DNA of 64,000 bases from an uncultured Ligilactobacillus sp. (lineage in GTDB: Bacteria > Bacillota > Bacilli > Lactobacillales > Lactobacillaceae), in assembly GCA_934201845.1 (NCBI GenBank), contig CAKPXA010000001.1, positions 1 to 64,000 on the forward strand, given 5' to 3'. The notes beneath the pieces were generated by a model. That model had not been told where the DNA came from and did not search any database. It was given only the letters and a program-made list of their open reading frames with translations. Positions 37,188 through 46,130 of the stretch are shown here, in pieces. Both the position numbers and the translations under genes were made by a program. Each line of letters opens with the position of its first letter. The stretch's first letter is position 1.

Positions 37188-37916
37188 ATGGATCTTAAAG
37201 GAAAAACTGTTTTTGTAACGGGTTCGTCCCGCGGCATCGGGGCGGCGTGCGCAGTTGCGTTTGCCGAAAGGGGAGCGAACGTGATTGTCAACGGTCGCCA
37301 CGGCGTAAGCGACGAACTGGTTGGAGAAATCGAAGGATACGACGTTTCCTGCAAGGTGATTGCAGGTGACATCTCCGTTGCGGATGATGTCAGCCGCATG
37401 ACGAAGGAGGCCTGGGAGTTCTCTGACGTCGACGTGCTGGTGAACAATGCCGGCATTACAAACGACAAGCTGCTCATCGGCATGAAGGATGACGACTTCG
37501 ATTCCGTCATCAACGTCAATCTGCGCGGAACGTTCATGATGACGCGTTCGTTTCTGAAGAAGATGTACAGGAAGAAGAGCGGGGCAATCATCAATCTTGC
37601 CTCGGTCGTCGGACTTCACGGCAACGTCGGCCAGGCCAACTATGCGGCGGCCAAGGCCGGTGTCGTCGGGCTGACGAAGACCTGCGCCAGAGAGGGGGCC
37701 CTGCGCGGAATCAGGTGCAATGCGATTGCGCCCGGCATGATTGAGAGTGACATGACCCGTGTATTGAGCGATAAGGTGAAGGAACAGACATTACAGGAAA
37801 TTCCGCTGCAGCGCTTCGGCAAGGTCGGGGAAGTTGCGTCAACGGCCGTTTTCCTGGCTGAGAATGACTACATCACGGGCCAGGTTATTCCGGTCGACGG
37901 CGGAATGACGATTTAG
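37188..37916 (+). CDS. fabG: 3-oxoacyl-ACP reductase
   Basis: Short-chain dehydrogenase of 242 residues that reduces 3-oxoacyl-ACP with NADPH. The TGSSRGIGAA cofactor loop, NNAG, Ser in NLASVVG and the YAAAK catalytic pair are all present. Ribosome site GCAGGAGAAG. Confidence 0.98.
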   Translation: MDLKGKTVFVTGSSRGIGAACAVAFAERGANVIVNGRHGVSDELVGEIEGYDVSCKVIAGDISVADDVSRMTKEAWEFSDVDVLVNNAGITNDKLLIGMKDDDFDSVINVNLRGTFMMTRSFLKKMYRKKSGAIINLASVVGLHGNVGQANYAAAKAGVVGLTKTCAREGALRGIRCNAIAPGMIESDMTRVLSDKVKEQTLQEIPLQRFGKVGEVASTAVFLAENDYITGQVIPVDGGMTI

Positions 37917-37926
37917 GAGGAGTTTC

Positions 37927-39159
37927 ATGACAAGAGTAGTAGTTACCGGAATGGGAACGGTCAATCCGCTCGGAAACGACGTTGCCACATTCAGTGAGAA
38001 CATGTTTGCCGGCAAGCTCGGAATCGCCCCGATCACGAAGTTCGACGCGACGGAGACGGGCATCACGAACGCCGGCGAGGTCAAGGACTTCGATGCTGAC
38101 CTGAGGGTTGGCAAGAAGGCCGCAAAGCGCATGGACCTCTATTCGCGCTATGCGGTTGATTCAGCACTTCAGGCAGTTGAAGAGGCGGGAATCACTGAGA
38201 AGAATACAGCGCCGGAAGACATGGGCGTGATATTCGGCTCCGGCATCGGCGGCCTGACGACCATTCAGGAACAGGTAATCAAGATGCATGAGAAGGGACC
38301 GAAGCGCGTGTCACCGCTGTTCGTTCCGACGGCGATTGCCAACATGGCGGCCGGAAACATCGCGCTGCGCATCAATGCGAAGAACATCTGCACGTCAATT
38401 GTGACTGCCTGTTCCTCAGGCACGAACTCGATCGGTGAGGCCTTCCGCCAGATCAAGGAAGGAAGGGCCAAGGTCATGGTCACGGGCGGCGCCGAAGCTT
38501 CCGTCAACGAAATCGGCATTGCCGGCTTCGCCGCCCTGACGGCCCTTTCCGCCGAGGAGGACCCGGCACGGGCCTCCATTCCGTTTGACCGCAACCGTTC
38601 GGGCTTTGTCATGGGCGAAGGCGCAGGCTGTCTCGTTCTTGAGGAACTTGAGCATGCCAGGGCGCGCGGTGCCAGGATTCTGGCCGAAATGACCGGATAC
38701 GGCAGCACATGCGACGCATATCACATGACTGCGCCGGATCCGACCGGTTCCGGCGCAGCCCGGGCCATGCAGCAGGCAATCGACGAATCCGGCATCAGGC
38801 CGGAGGATGTCGGCTACATCAATGCGCACGGTACTGCCACGAAGGCCAATGACGCCGGCGAGGCAAAGGCCATCAACTTCGTCTTCGGAGGCTATCAGGT
38901 TCCAGTCAGCTCGACGAAGTCAATGACGGGTCATCTGCTCGGCGCTGCCGGCGCCGTAGAGGCCTGCGCAACGGTCCTTGCACTGCAGAACGGAAGACTT
39001 CCTGTGAATATCGGCATGACAGATCAGGATGAAGAGTGTAAAGTTAATGTGGTGACAAGGGACATGGAATCCGCCCCTGACCTCGAGTATGCCATCAGCA
39101 ACTCTCTGGGCTTCGGCGGACACAATGCCGTCGTGGCATTCAGAAAATGGAGTGAATAA
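37927..39159 (+). CDS. fabF: 3-oxoacyl-ACP synthase II
   Basis: Chain-elongating condensing enzyme, 410 residues. Active-site Cys in TACSSGTNSIGEA, the two His in NAHGTATKAND and STKSMTGHLLGAAG. No separate fabB is in the locus, so FabF probably does all elongation. Ribosome site AGGAGG. Confidence 0.98.
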   Translation: MTRVVVTGMGTVNPLGNDVATFSENMFAGKLGIAPITKFDATETGITNAGEVKDFDADLRVGKKAAKRMDLYSRYAVDSALQAVEEAGITEKNTAPEDMGVIFGSGIGGLTTIQEQVIKMHEKGPKRVSPLFVPTAIANMAAGNIALRINAKNICTSIVTACSSGTNSIGEAFRQIKEGRAKVMVTGGAEASVNEIGIAGFAALTALSAEEDPARASIPFDRNRSGFVMGEGAGCLVLEELEHARARGARILAEMTGYGSTCDAYHMTAPDPTGSGAARAMQQAIDESGIRPEDVGYINAHGTATKANDAGEAKAINFVFGGYQVPVSSTKSMTGHLLGAAGAVEACATVLALQNGRLPVNIGMTDQDEECKVNVVTRDMESAPDLEYAISNSLGFGGHNAVVAFRKWSE

Positions 39160-39160
39160 T

Positions 39161-39619
39161 TTGCTGGACTTTAACGATATTCAAAAATTGATGGAGGAAT
39201 TCAACGGTTCCGACATGCGCGAGCTGGAAATCACCAGCGAGGGATTCCACATTCATCTGAGCAAGAATGAGGTTTCCTTCGTGCAGCCGGTCGTGGCCGA
39301 ACAGGTCAGTTCAAAACCGGCCGTGGAGGCGGTCGATGACGTTCCCGCTTCCGGCCCGCTTCCGGAAGGAAATGACGACGCCAGGACCATCAAGGCGCCG
39401 ATGGTCGGAACAATCTATCTTCAGCCGGAACCGGACAAGGATCCGTATGTGACTGAAGGCATGCATGTGCACAAGGGCGACATCGTCTGCATCATCGAGG
39501 CGATGAAGATGATGACCGAGATCAAGAGCGACCTTGACGGCGTCATTTCCGAAGTGCTGGTTGAAAACGAGGACCTCGTTGAATTCGACCAGCCGCTGTT
39601 CAAGGTTACGGAGGGATAG
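39161..39619 (+). CDS. accB: Biotin carboxyl carrier protein of acetyl-CoA carboxylase
   Basis: A 152-residue carrier. An N-terminal helical part, a flexible Pro/Ala linker (about 60-75) and a C-terminal biotinyl domain with Lys116 in EAMKMM, which BirA modifies. Start TTG 39161 behind GGAG, one base after the fabF stop, so translation is probably coupled. Confidence 0.96.
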   Translation: MLDFNDIQKLMEEFNGSDMRELEITSEGFHIHLSKNEVSFVQPVVAEQVSSKPAVEAVDDVPASGPLPEGNDDARTIKAPMVGTIYLQPEPDKDPYVTEGMHVHKGDIVCIIEAMKMMTEIKSDLDGVISEVLVENEDLVEFDQPLFKVTEG

Positions 39620-39621
39620 AC

Positions 39622-40050
39622 ATGGCTGTTTTAGATGCAACTCAGATTCAGAAGATCATTCCGCATCGCTACCCGATGCTTCTGATTGACCGGGTCGACG
39701 AGCTCGAGCCGGGCGTCAGGGCGGTTGCGACGCGCAATGTGACTATTCATGAGGAAGTGTTCAACGGACACTTCCCGGACAATCCCGTCATGCCCGGCGT
39801 CCTGATTGTCGAGGCGCTCGCCCAGACCGGCGCGGTGGCTTTGCTTTCGATGCCGGAGTTCAAGGGCAAGACCGCCTATTTCGGCGGCATCCGCCAGGCG
39901 AAGTTCAGAAAGGTCGTCCGTCCCGGTGACACGCTCCGGCTCGAGGTGACGCTGGACAAGATCCGTAACAACATCGGAACGGGAAAGGCTGAGGCCACCA
40001 TTGACGGCAAGAAGTGCTGCAGTGCGGAACTGACATTCATGATTGGATAA
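39622..40050 (+). CDS. fabZ: 3-hydroxyacyl-ACP dehydratase FabZ (second copy)
   Basis: A 142-residue FabZ with IPHRYPMLLIDRV and FNGHFPDNPVMPGVLIVEALAQ. It keeps the canonical HRYP (the head-of-locus copy has NRYP), so I take this as the general elongation dehydratase. Starts two bases after accB. Confidence 0.95.
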   Translation: MAVLDATQIQKIIPHRYPMLLIDRVDELEPGVRAVATRNVTIHEEVFNGHFPDNPVMPGVLIVEALAQTGAVALLSMPEFKGKTAYFGGIRQAKFRKVVRPGDTLRLEVTLDKIRNNIGTGKAEATIDGKKCCSAELTFMIG

Positions 40051-40068
40051 CAAGAGGTAGGTAAGGCG

Positions 40069-41448
40069 ATGTTTTCAAAAGTTTTAGTGGCCAACCGCGG
40101 GGAAATCGCGGTCAGGATCATCCGCTCGCTGAAGGAGCTCGGAATAAAGTCAGTGGCAGTCTATTCGACGGTCGACCGTGAGAGCCTTCATGTCCAGCTT
40201 GCTGACGAGGCTGTCTGCGTGGGTTCTGCCAAGCCGCAGGATTCATACCTGAACATGAAGAACATTCTGGCGGCGGCAATCGGAACGGGGGCTGAAGCCA
40301 TTCACCCCGGCTTCGGTTTTCTTTCTGAGAACAGCCGCTTTGTCGAAATGTGCGAAAGCTGCGGCATCACGTTCATTGGACCGAGGTCGGAGACGATTTC
40401 CCTGATGGGCAACAAGGCCAATGCGAGGATTCAGATGCAAAGAAGCGGTGTTCCCGTCATTCCGGGAAGCGACGGCTTCATCAGCGACGCCGACGAGGCC
40501 AGGGAAGTTGCGGAGAGGGTCGGCTATCCGGTTCTGCTCAAGGCGGCTGCCGGCGGCGGCGGCAAGGGCATCAGAAGGGTCAACGGCGAGGACGAGCTTG
40601 CGAATGCCTATGAGGAGGCAAGGCGCGAAGCTCAGAGTGCGTTTGGTGATTCCCGGATGTATCTGGAGAAGATCATGGAAAACGTCAAGCACATCGAAGT
40701 GCAGGTCTTCCGCGACGATTTTGGTCATTCCGTGTATTTCCCGGAACGGGACTGCTCCATTCAGCGCAGCAAGCAGAAGATGATTGAGGAGAGTCCGTGT
40801 GCGCTCGTCACGCCGGAACAGCGCAGGCAGCTGGGCGGGATTGCAGTCAGGGCGGTTGACGCCATCGACTACAGGAACACCGGCACCATCGAGTTTCTGA
40901 TGGACGAGGACCACAGATTCTACTTCATGGAAATGAACACCAGAATCCAGGTGGAGCACACCGTGACGGAAATGGTCACGGGCGTCGACCTCGTCAAGGC
41001 GCAGGTCAGGGTTGCTTCAGGCGAGCCTCTGCCCTTCAGCCAGGAGGACATCAATCTTCTCGGGTGCGCCATCGAATGCCGCATCAACGCCGAGGATCCC
41101 GCAAGGAACTTCATGCCGTCGGTCGGCAGGATCAACTACCTGTACTTCCCGGTCGGCAACCTCGGGATGCGCATCGACTCGGACCTCTATGCTGGAACTG
41201 AAATCTCGCCGTACTACGACTCGATGATTGCCAAGGTCATTGCGCTCGGCCATGACCGCCATGAGGCGGTCGAGAAGGTCAAGCGCCTGCTTTCCGAGAT
41301 GATCATCTCGGGCATCACGATTAACCGTGACTTCCACCTGGCAATTCTTGAAGACCCTGAATTTCTGAGCGGGAAGACCACGACGGACTATCTGGAACGC
41401 GTCTTTCTGCCGAAATGGAAGCGGAGTGAAGATAATGCAACTGTTTAA
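40069..41448 (+). CDS. accC: Biotin carboxylase subunit of acetyl-CoA carboxylase
   Basis: Carboxylates the biotin on AccB using bicarbonate and ATP. The 459-residue protein is an ATP-grasp enzyme with KVLVANRGEIAVRIIR, the glycine-rich lid KAAAGGGGKGIR, and EMNTRIQVEHTVTE. Its end overlaps the accD start. Confidence 0.98.
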   Translation: MFSKVLVANRGEIAVRIIRSLKELGIKSVAVYSTVDRESLHVQLADEAVCVGSAKPQDSYLNMKNILAAAIGTGAEAIHPGFGFLSENSRFVEMCESCGITFIGPRSETISLMGNKANARIQMQRSGVPVIPGSDGFISDADEAREVAERVGYPVLLKAAAGGGGKGIRRVNGEDELANAYEEARREAQSAFGDSRMYLEKIMENVKHIEVQVFRDDFGHSVYFPERDCSIQRSKQKMIEESPCALVTPEQRRQLGGIAVRAVDAIDYRNTGTIEFLMDEDHRFYFMEMNTRIQVEHTVTEMVTGVDLVKAQVRVASGEPLPFSQEDINLLGCAIECRINAEDPARNFMPSVGRINYLYFPVGNLGMRIDSDLYAGTEISPYYDSMIAKVIALGHDRHEAVEKVKRLLSEMIISGITINRDFHLAILEDPEFLSGKTTTDYLERVFLPKWKRSEDNATV

Positions 41449-42283
41449 CGAACTCAAGACGCTGGGCAGCCGGCATGTCAAGGCCGACAGGAAGGCCATG
41501 GAGAAGGTTCCCAACGGAATGTGGGTTGAGTGCCCGAAGTGCGGGCATCCGATTTACCACAAGGACTTTGACTGCTACAGGGAATGTCCCGAATGCAGCT
41601 ACGGCTTCCGGTTGCGCGCAAAGGACCGTCTTCTGTGGCTGGTCGACGAATTCGAGGAGATGGATGGCGACCTTCAGACGAAGGATCCATTGCATTTTCC
41701 GGACTATGAAGGAAAGCTCGAGAAGGGGCGGAAGAACTCCGGCATAAACGAGTCCGTTCTGAGCGGGCTTGCCCGCATCGGGAAGCAGAGATTCGCCCTT
41801 GGCATCATGGATCCGTACTTTGTAATGGGGTCTCTCGGGACCGTCGCCGGCGAAAAGCTGACGAGACTCTTCGAGACCGCGACGTCAAGAAAAATGCCGG
41901 TGATTGTCTTCACTGCATCGGGCGGTGCCAGGATGCAGGAGGGCATCTTCTCCCTGATGCAGATGGCCAAGGTTTCCCAGGCCGTCAGGGAGCACGGCGA
42001 CCATGGCCTGCTGTACATCAGCGTGCTGACCGATCCGACGACCGGCGGCGTCACCGCAAGCTATGCGATGCAGGGTGACATCATCCTGGCCGAGCCGCAT
42101 GCGCTCGTGGGATTTGCCGGCAAGCGCGTCATCGAGCAGACGATGCACCAGAAGATTCCGGATGACCTGCAGAGTGCGGAGACGCTTCTGAAGAACGGCT
42201 TCGTTGATGCCATCGTCAAGCGTCATGATGAGAAGAAGACGCTGGAAAAGATTCTCAGGATGCATGAAAGGACAGGTGAGTGA
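41435..42283 (+). CDS. accD: Acetyl-CoA carboxylase carboxyltransferase subunit beta
   Basis: Transfers the carboxyl group to acetyl-CoA with AccA. The 282-residue protein has the four-Cys zinc ribbon near the N-terminus (CPKCGHPIY and CPECSYGF) and the crotonase-like core with ASGGARMQEG. Start ATG 41435 with GGAG eight bases upstream, inside the end of accC (14-bp overlap); GTG 41426 would destroy that site. Confidence 0.97.
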   Translation: MQLFNELKTLGSRHVKADRKAMEKVPNGMWVECPKCGHPIYHKDFDCYRECPECSYGFRLRAKDRLLWLVDEFEEMDGDLQTKDPLHFPDYEGKLEKGRKNSGINESVLSGLARIGKQRFALGIMDPYFVMGSLGTVAGEKLTRLFETATSRKMPVIVFTASGGARMQEGIFSLMQMAKVSQAVREHGDHGLLYISVLTDPTTGGVTASYAMQGDIILAEPHALVGFAGKRVIEQTMHQKIPDDLQSAETLLKNGFVDAIVKRHDEKKTLEKILRMHERTGE

Positions 42284-42285
42284 CC

Positions 42286-43071
42286 TTGAAGCTCAAGAAG
42301 GAAAAGAGGACGGCCCCTCAGATTGTCTCCCTGGCGAGGGCGCAGGACAAGATCACGACGCCCGAGCTGATTCGCGGACTGTTCGGCGACTTCATCGAAT
42401 TTCACGGTGACCGGAGCCTCGAAGATGACGAGGCGGTCGTTGCCGGAATCGCGACGTTCAGGAAGCGTCCGGTCACGGTCATCGCGACGGACAAGGGCAC
42501 GTCTCCGAAGGAACGCGTCGACAAGAACTTCGGCTGCCCGTCTCCGGGCGGCTACCGCAAGGCATTGCGCCTGGCGCGTCAGGCCGAGAAGTTCGGCCGG
42601 CCGGTGCTGGCATTTGTCAACACGTCCGGTGCCTATCCCGGCAGAAGCGCGGAGGAGCACGGGCAGGGCGAGGCGATTGCCCGCAACCTGCTTGAGTTCT
42701 CGAAGCTCAGGGTGCCGTTCGTCACGGTCATCTTCGGCGAGGGCGGAAGCGGCGGCGCGCTGGCGCTTGCCTGCGGCGACGAGGTCTGGATGCTTGAAAA
42801 CAGCATGTATTCCGTTCTGTCGCCCGAAGGCTTTGCCTCAATACTCTGGAAGGACAGCAGGAGAAGCGACGAGGCATGCGAAATCATGCAGCTCACGCCG
42901 GAATCGCTTCTGTCGCATGACATAATCGAGGGAATAATTCCCGAGCACCACAGTCACCGTCAGACCGTTGCCGAAATCGCACGGGTCCTGGACGAAAGGC
43001 TGCAGGCGCTTGGAAAGCTAACGACGGAACAGCTGCTCAGCAGGAGACATGCACGGTTCCGCAAATTTTAA
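42286..43071 (+). CDS. accA: Acetyl-CoA carboxylase carboxyltransferase subunit alpha
   Basis: Partner of AccD. The 261-residue protein has FIEFHGDRSLEDDEAVV, NTSGAYPGRSAEE and GEGGSGGALAL. Start TTG 42286 seven bases after AGGTG; GTG 42280, which overlaps the accD stop, is nearly as likely. A normal length for the Gram-positive form. Confidence 0.96.
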   Translation: MKLKKEKRTAPQIVSLARAQDKITTPELIRGLFGDFIEFHGDRSLEDDEAVVAGIATFRKRPVTVIATDKGTSPKERVDKNFGCPSPGGYRKALRLARQAEKFGRPVLAFVNTSGAYPGRSAEEHGQGEAIARNLLEFSKLRVPFVTVIFGEGGSGGALALACGDEVWMLENSMYSVLSPEGFASILWKDSRRSDEACEIMQLTPESLLSHDIIEGIIPEHHSHRQTVAEIARVLDERLQALGKLTTEQLLSRRHARFRKF

Positions 43072-43089
43072 GGAAAGAGTTGAATTAAA

Positions 43090-43854
43090 GTGGGAAATCT
43101 GTTGGAAGACAAGAAGATTCTTGTCATGGGCGCAGCCAACCGCCGTTCGATTGCCTGGGGCTGTGCCTCGGTCATGCAGGAGCAGGGCGCTCAGTTAATC
43201 TACACGTATCAGAACGAACGCATGAAGAAGAGTCTGCTGAAGCTTGTCGGGGATGAGAATCTTCTGGTTGAGTGCGACGTTTCCGAAGATGAAAGCATCA
43301 GGACTGCCTTTGCCGCCGTTAAGGAACGTTTCGGCAGAATTGACGGCATCGTGCACGCCATCGCCTTCGCTCCGAAGAACGAGCTTGAAGGCGATATCCT
43401 GAACTCCACGCGCGAAGGATTCGCCCAGGCGCTGGACGTTTCAAGCTATTCGTTCCTTGCGGTTGCGAAGACAGCCGTTGAAGACGACATGCTCAATGAA
43501 AATGCAAGCCTCGCAACCCTGACTTACATGGGTTCGACGCGTGCGATTCCAAGCTACAACACAATGGGCGTCGCCAAGGCCGCGCTTGAGGCTGAAATGC
43601 GCTACATGGCGCGTGATCTCGGCACGAGGGGCATAAGGGTCAACGCAATCTCCGCCGGAGCAGTCAAGACCCTGGCCGTTACGGGCATCAAGGATCATTC
43701 CAAGCTGCTTGACATGTCACAGGAACGCGCTGTTGACTGTGTTTCGGTCACGACGACACAGATTGGCGGAATGTGTGCATTCCTGATGAGCGACCTCTCG
43801 ACCGGCGTCGTCGGCGATGTCCTGTACGTGGACAAGGGCGTTCATCTGATTTAG
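43090..43854 (+). CDS. fabI: Enoyl-ACP reductase FabI
   Basis: Last step of each elongation cycle, NAD(P)H-dependent. The 254-residue protein has the FabI nucleotide pattern GAANRRSIAWG and the Y-x6-K pair in SYNTMGVAKAALE, so it belongs to the FabI class, which is the target of triclosan; no FabK is seen. Start GTG 43090 after AAGGAAAGAG. Last gene of the locus. Confidence 0.97.
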   Translation: MGNLLEDKKILVMGAANRRSIAWGCASVMQEQGAQLIYTYQNERMKKSLLKLVGDENLLVECDVSEDESIRTAFAAVKERFGRIDGIVHAIAFAPKNELEGDILNSTREGFAQALDVSSYSFLAVAKTAVEDDMLNENASLATLTYMGSTRAIPSYNTMGVAKAALEAEMRYMARDLGTRGIRVNAISAGAVKTLAVTGIKDHSKLLDMSQERAVDCVSVTTTQIGGMCAFLMSDLSTGVVGDVLYVDKGVHLI

Positions 43855-43908
43855 CGGAGCGGTCATTCAAGGCTCTGCATTTGGCAGAAAAAACTGCAGT
43901 CACATACG

Positions 43909-43935
43909 GAGCCGGGCAATCCTGGCTCTTTTTTC
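43909..43935 (+). terminator. Terminator of the fab/acc locus
   Basis: Stem GAGCCGG/CCTGGCTC followed by six T. Confidence 0.85.
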
Positions 43936-43954
43936 GTTGCTCAATGTAAAAAAC

Positions 43955-43983
43955 TTGTTAAAATCCCGTCGGATTAGTAAAAT
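43955..43983 (+). promoter_or_regulatory. zwf promoter
   Basis: TTGTTA, 17-bp spacer, TAAAAT. The expected start point (about 43990) is very close to the upstream ORF's ribosome site. Confidence 0.6.
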
Positions 43984-44001
43984 ATAAGGTGTGACACTTT
44001 G

Positions 44002-44094
44002 ATGCACGAAATAAAAAGGCAGATTGAGAAATTTGACGGAAAGGAGCGCGGGACCTTTCACAATGTGAGAATCTCGCCCAGATATCATGGATAA
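44002..44094 (+). CDS. Possible leader ORF overlapping the zwf start (30 residues)
   Basis: ATG 44002 follows AAGGTG by ten bases. It encodes 30 residues (MHEIKRQIEKFDGKERG... ending RISPRYHG) and its TAA lies within zwf codons 2-3, giving an 8-bp overlap (ATGGATAA). zwf itself has no good ribosome site; the nearest strong one (AAGGAG, 44041) is 40 bases away inside this ORF. Translational coupling is therefore an attractive reading. No known family; coding status unproven. Confidence 0.4.
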   Translation: MHEIKRQIEKFDGKERGTFHNVRISPRYHG

Positions 44095-45547
44095 TATTGA
44101 ACAACAGGCACTGTTTATCATTTTTGGCGGAACGGGGGATCTGGCTCAGAGAAAGCTTTATCCTTCGCTTTTCAACTTGTACAGACGCGGGTATTTGAAG
44201 GACCACTTCGCCGTCATCGGAACGGCACGCCGCCCATGGACGGACGAGCACTATCATGAAGTCATCAGGGAGTCGATTTCGGGTCTTTGCGACGACGAGG
44301 CCCAGGCGGACGACTTTGCGAGCCACTTCTACTATCAGTCGCACAACGTCAATGACACGGAGCACTATGTCACGCTCCGCAGTCTGGCGGACAGGCTCGA
44401 TGAAAAGTATGACCTCCGCGGCAACCGCCTGTACTATCTCGCAATGTCACCGCGCTTCTTCGGCACAATCTGCGATCATCTGAAGTCCCAGAACATCATC
44501 ACGAAAGACGGCTACAACCGTGTCGTCGTTGAAAAGCCGTTCGGACATGACTACGAAAGTGCGAAGGTCCTGAACGACGAAATCGGCTCCGTCTTCCCGG
44601 AACAGGACGTCTTCCGCATCGACCACTATCTCGGCAAGGAAATGGTTCAGAACATCCTGGCCGTCCGCTTCGGCAACAGCATGTTCAACGCCATGTGGAA
44701 CAACCGCTACATCAGCAACATTCAGATTACGCTGAGCGAGGCGCTCGGCGTCGAGGAGCGCGCGGGCTACTACGAGACGTCCGGTGCCCTGCGCGACATG
44801 GTTCAGAATCACATCCTGCAGATTGTCACGCTGCTGACGATGAATGCCCCCGTTTCCTACACGGCCGAGGACATCTCGCGAGAGAAGATCAATGCGCTGA
44901 AGTCGCTCAGGGTCTATGACGCAGAAGAGGTCAGAAAGAACTTCGTCCGCGGACAGTATGGCGCAGGCAACGGCATGTTCGCCTACCGCGACGAGGACCA
45001 GGTTGACGCCCGGTCAATGACGGAGACGTTTGTCGCCGGCAAGCTGGCCGTCGAAAACATGGACTTCGCCGGTGTCCCGATCTACATCAGGACCGGAAAG
45101 CGCATGAAGGAGAAGTCGACGAGAATCGACGTCGTCTTCAAGCAGATGCCCGTTGTCGTCTTCAAGGACAGCTGTCTGAAGAACGATGTCCTGACCATCA
45201 ACGTCGATCCGAATCCGGGCATTTCCATTCAGCTGAACACGAAGAAGGTCGGTCAGAACTTCGACACCGAGTCCATTGACATCGGCTACAGCCTGAGCGA
45301 TGCACAGAAGGCCGACATGCCCGAAGCCTATGAGCGCCTGATTCTCAATGCCCTGCGTGGCGAAGTGATGAACTTCGCCCGCTGGGACGAGCTTTCATAC
45401 TCCTGGAAGTTCCTTGACTCCATCAGAAAGGCCTGGGATGAAGAAGACCTTCCCGTCTCCTCCTTCCCGAACTACGTCTGTGGAACAATGGGTCCTTCAG
45501 CTTCTGACGAACTGCTGAAGAGGGATGGAAATCATTGGGAATTTTAA
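44087..45547 (+). CDS. zwf: Glucose-6-phosphate 1-dehydrogenase
   Basis: First step of the oxidative pentose phosphate route, making NADPH (or NADH) and 6-phosphogluconolactone; in heterofermentative lactobacilli it feeds the phosphoketolase pathway. The 486-residue protein has IIFGGTGDLAQRKLYPSL at the N-terminus and RIDHYLGKEMVQN, the active-site signature. The ATG has no clear ribosome site of its own; see the overlapping ORF. gnd and pgl are not nearby. Confidence 0.97.
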   Translation: MDNIEQQALFIIFGGTGDLAQRKLYPSLFNLYRRGYLKDHFAVIGTARRPWTDEHYHEVIRESISGLCDDEAQADDFASHFYYQSHNVNDTEHYVTLRSLADRLDEKYDLRGNRLYYLAMSPRFFGTICDHLKSQNIITKDGYNRVVVEKPFGHDYESAKVLNDEIGSVFPEQDVFRIDHYLGKEMVQNILAVRFGNSMFNAMWNNRYISNIQITLSEALGVEERAGYYETSGALRDMVQNHILQIVTLLTMNAPVSYTAEDISREKINALKSLRVYDAEEVRKNFVRGQYGAGNGMFAYRDEDQVDARSMTETFVAGKLAVENMDFAGVPIYIRTGKRMKEKSTRIDVVFKQMPVVVFKDSCLKNDVLTINVDPNPGISIQLNTKKVGQNFDTESIDIGYSLSDAQKADMPEAYERLILNALRGEVMNFARWDELSYSWKFLDSIRKAWDEEDLPVSSFPNYVCGTMGPSASDELLKRDGNHWEF

Positions 45548-45735
45548 ACAAGGCGTGAGAAGCAGCGCTTATGAGCCGTAAGCTAAGCTTCTGTCTGACG
45601 AAGGCGAGCTTGCCTCGTCTAGGAAGACAGTGCTTAGCTATAGGCGAATGCTGCTTCGAACCCGATTATCAAGGTGTGCAGCCGAGCAATCAGCCCGTGA
45701 GCACCAGACCTGCTCGATTCGAACAATCACAGCAA
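45548..45735 (+). ncRNA. Candidate structured RNA after zwf
   Basis: A 99-nt segment folds into one long hairpin: GAAGCAGC (45559-45566)/GCTGCTTC (45650-45657), then GCC/GGC, GCTAAGC/GCTTAGC, CTGTCT/AGACAG, and GACGA-A-GGC/GCCTCGTC at the tip. A second hairpin CGAGCA/TGCTCG spans 45683-45716. There is no open frame or protein similarity. It has no obvious promoter, so it could be a processed zwf 3' end; the terminator of repeat D (about 45762-45797) would end it. It should be compared with 6S RNA and lacto-usp. Confidence 0.55.
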
Positions 45736-46050
45736 TTTCAAATGGTGTTGATGCCCCCAAGAACTTCGCTTCGGAAACGGAGAGGAGTTTTTTTGTTTAT
45801 GGCGTTTTCGGGCAATTTACCCGTAGCCCCGTGGGCAAACCGCGCAAACTGGCTCATATACCCACGGTAATCAGAGCCTTAAACACCCATCCGTCTGCAT
45901 CTGCAGGTGCGGGCTTTGTGAATCACGGCAGATGTCATGCAACGTCGGACGGAAACATGGTCGGAATGATACATTCAGCTGCATTGACGGTTCCATGTTA
46001 CGGTGCTGAAGGGAAATCCTGCGAATACAGAAAATGGTCTGAAAGATCAT
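45733..46050 (+). repeat. Intergenic ISL3-like repeat, copy D
   Basis: Left end TTTCAAATGGTGTTGATG, terminator AACTTCGCT/GGAGAGGAGTT with seven T, the conserved hairpin at 45829-45867, then CACGGCAGATGTCATGCAACGTC and GATACATTCAGCTGCATTG, shared with copies F and G. The right end is degraded (AAAATGGTCTGAAAGATCAT), and here the next gene (dinB) is on the same strand. Confidence 0.75.
45829..45867 (+). repeat. Conserved hairpin motif, copy in D
   Basis: Stem CCGTGGGCA/TACCCACGG with loop core CGCGCAAACTGGCTCATA. Confidence 0.65.
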
Positions 46051-46081
46051 AAGCAACGCACATTGTGACAAGTACATATGT

Positions 46082-46111
46082 TTGCACTTGCTGTGCCCCC
46101 TGATGTATAAT
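46082..46111 (+). promoter_or_regulatory. dinB promoter
   Basis: TTGCAC, 18-bp spacer, TATAAT. No clear LexA box was seen. Confidence 0.65.
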
Positions 46112-46130
46112 GTCATGGGAGGAAAAAGCT

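Noticed and set aside
45571-46052. Open frames of 99 and 140 codons after zwf
   Set aside because: They run through the structured RNA candidate and repeat D; no ribosome sites and no protein similarity.
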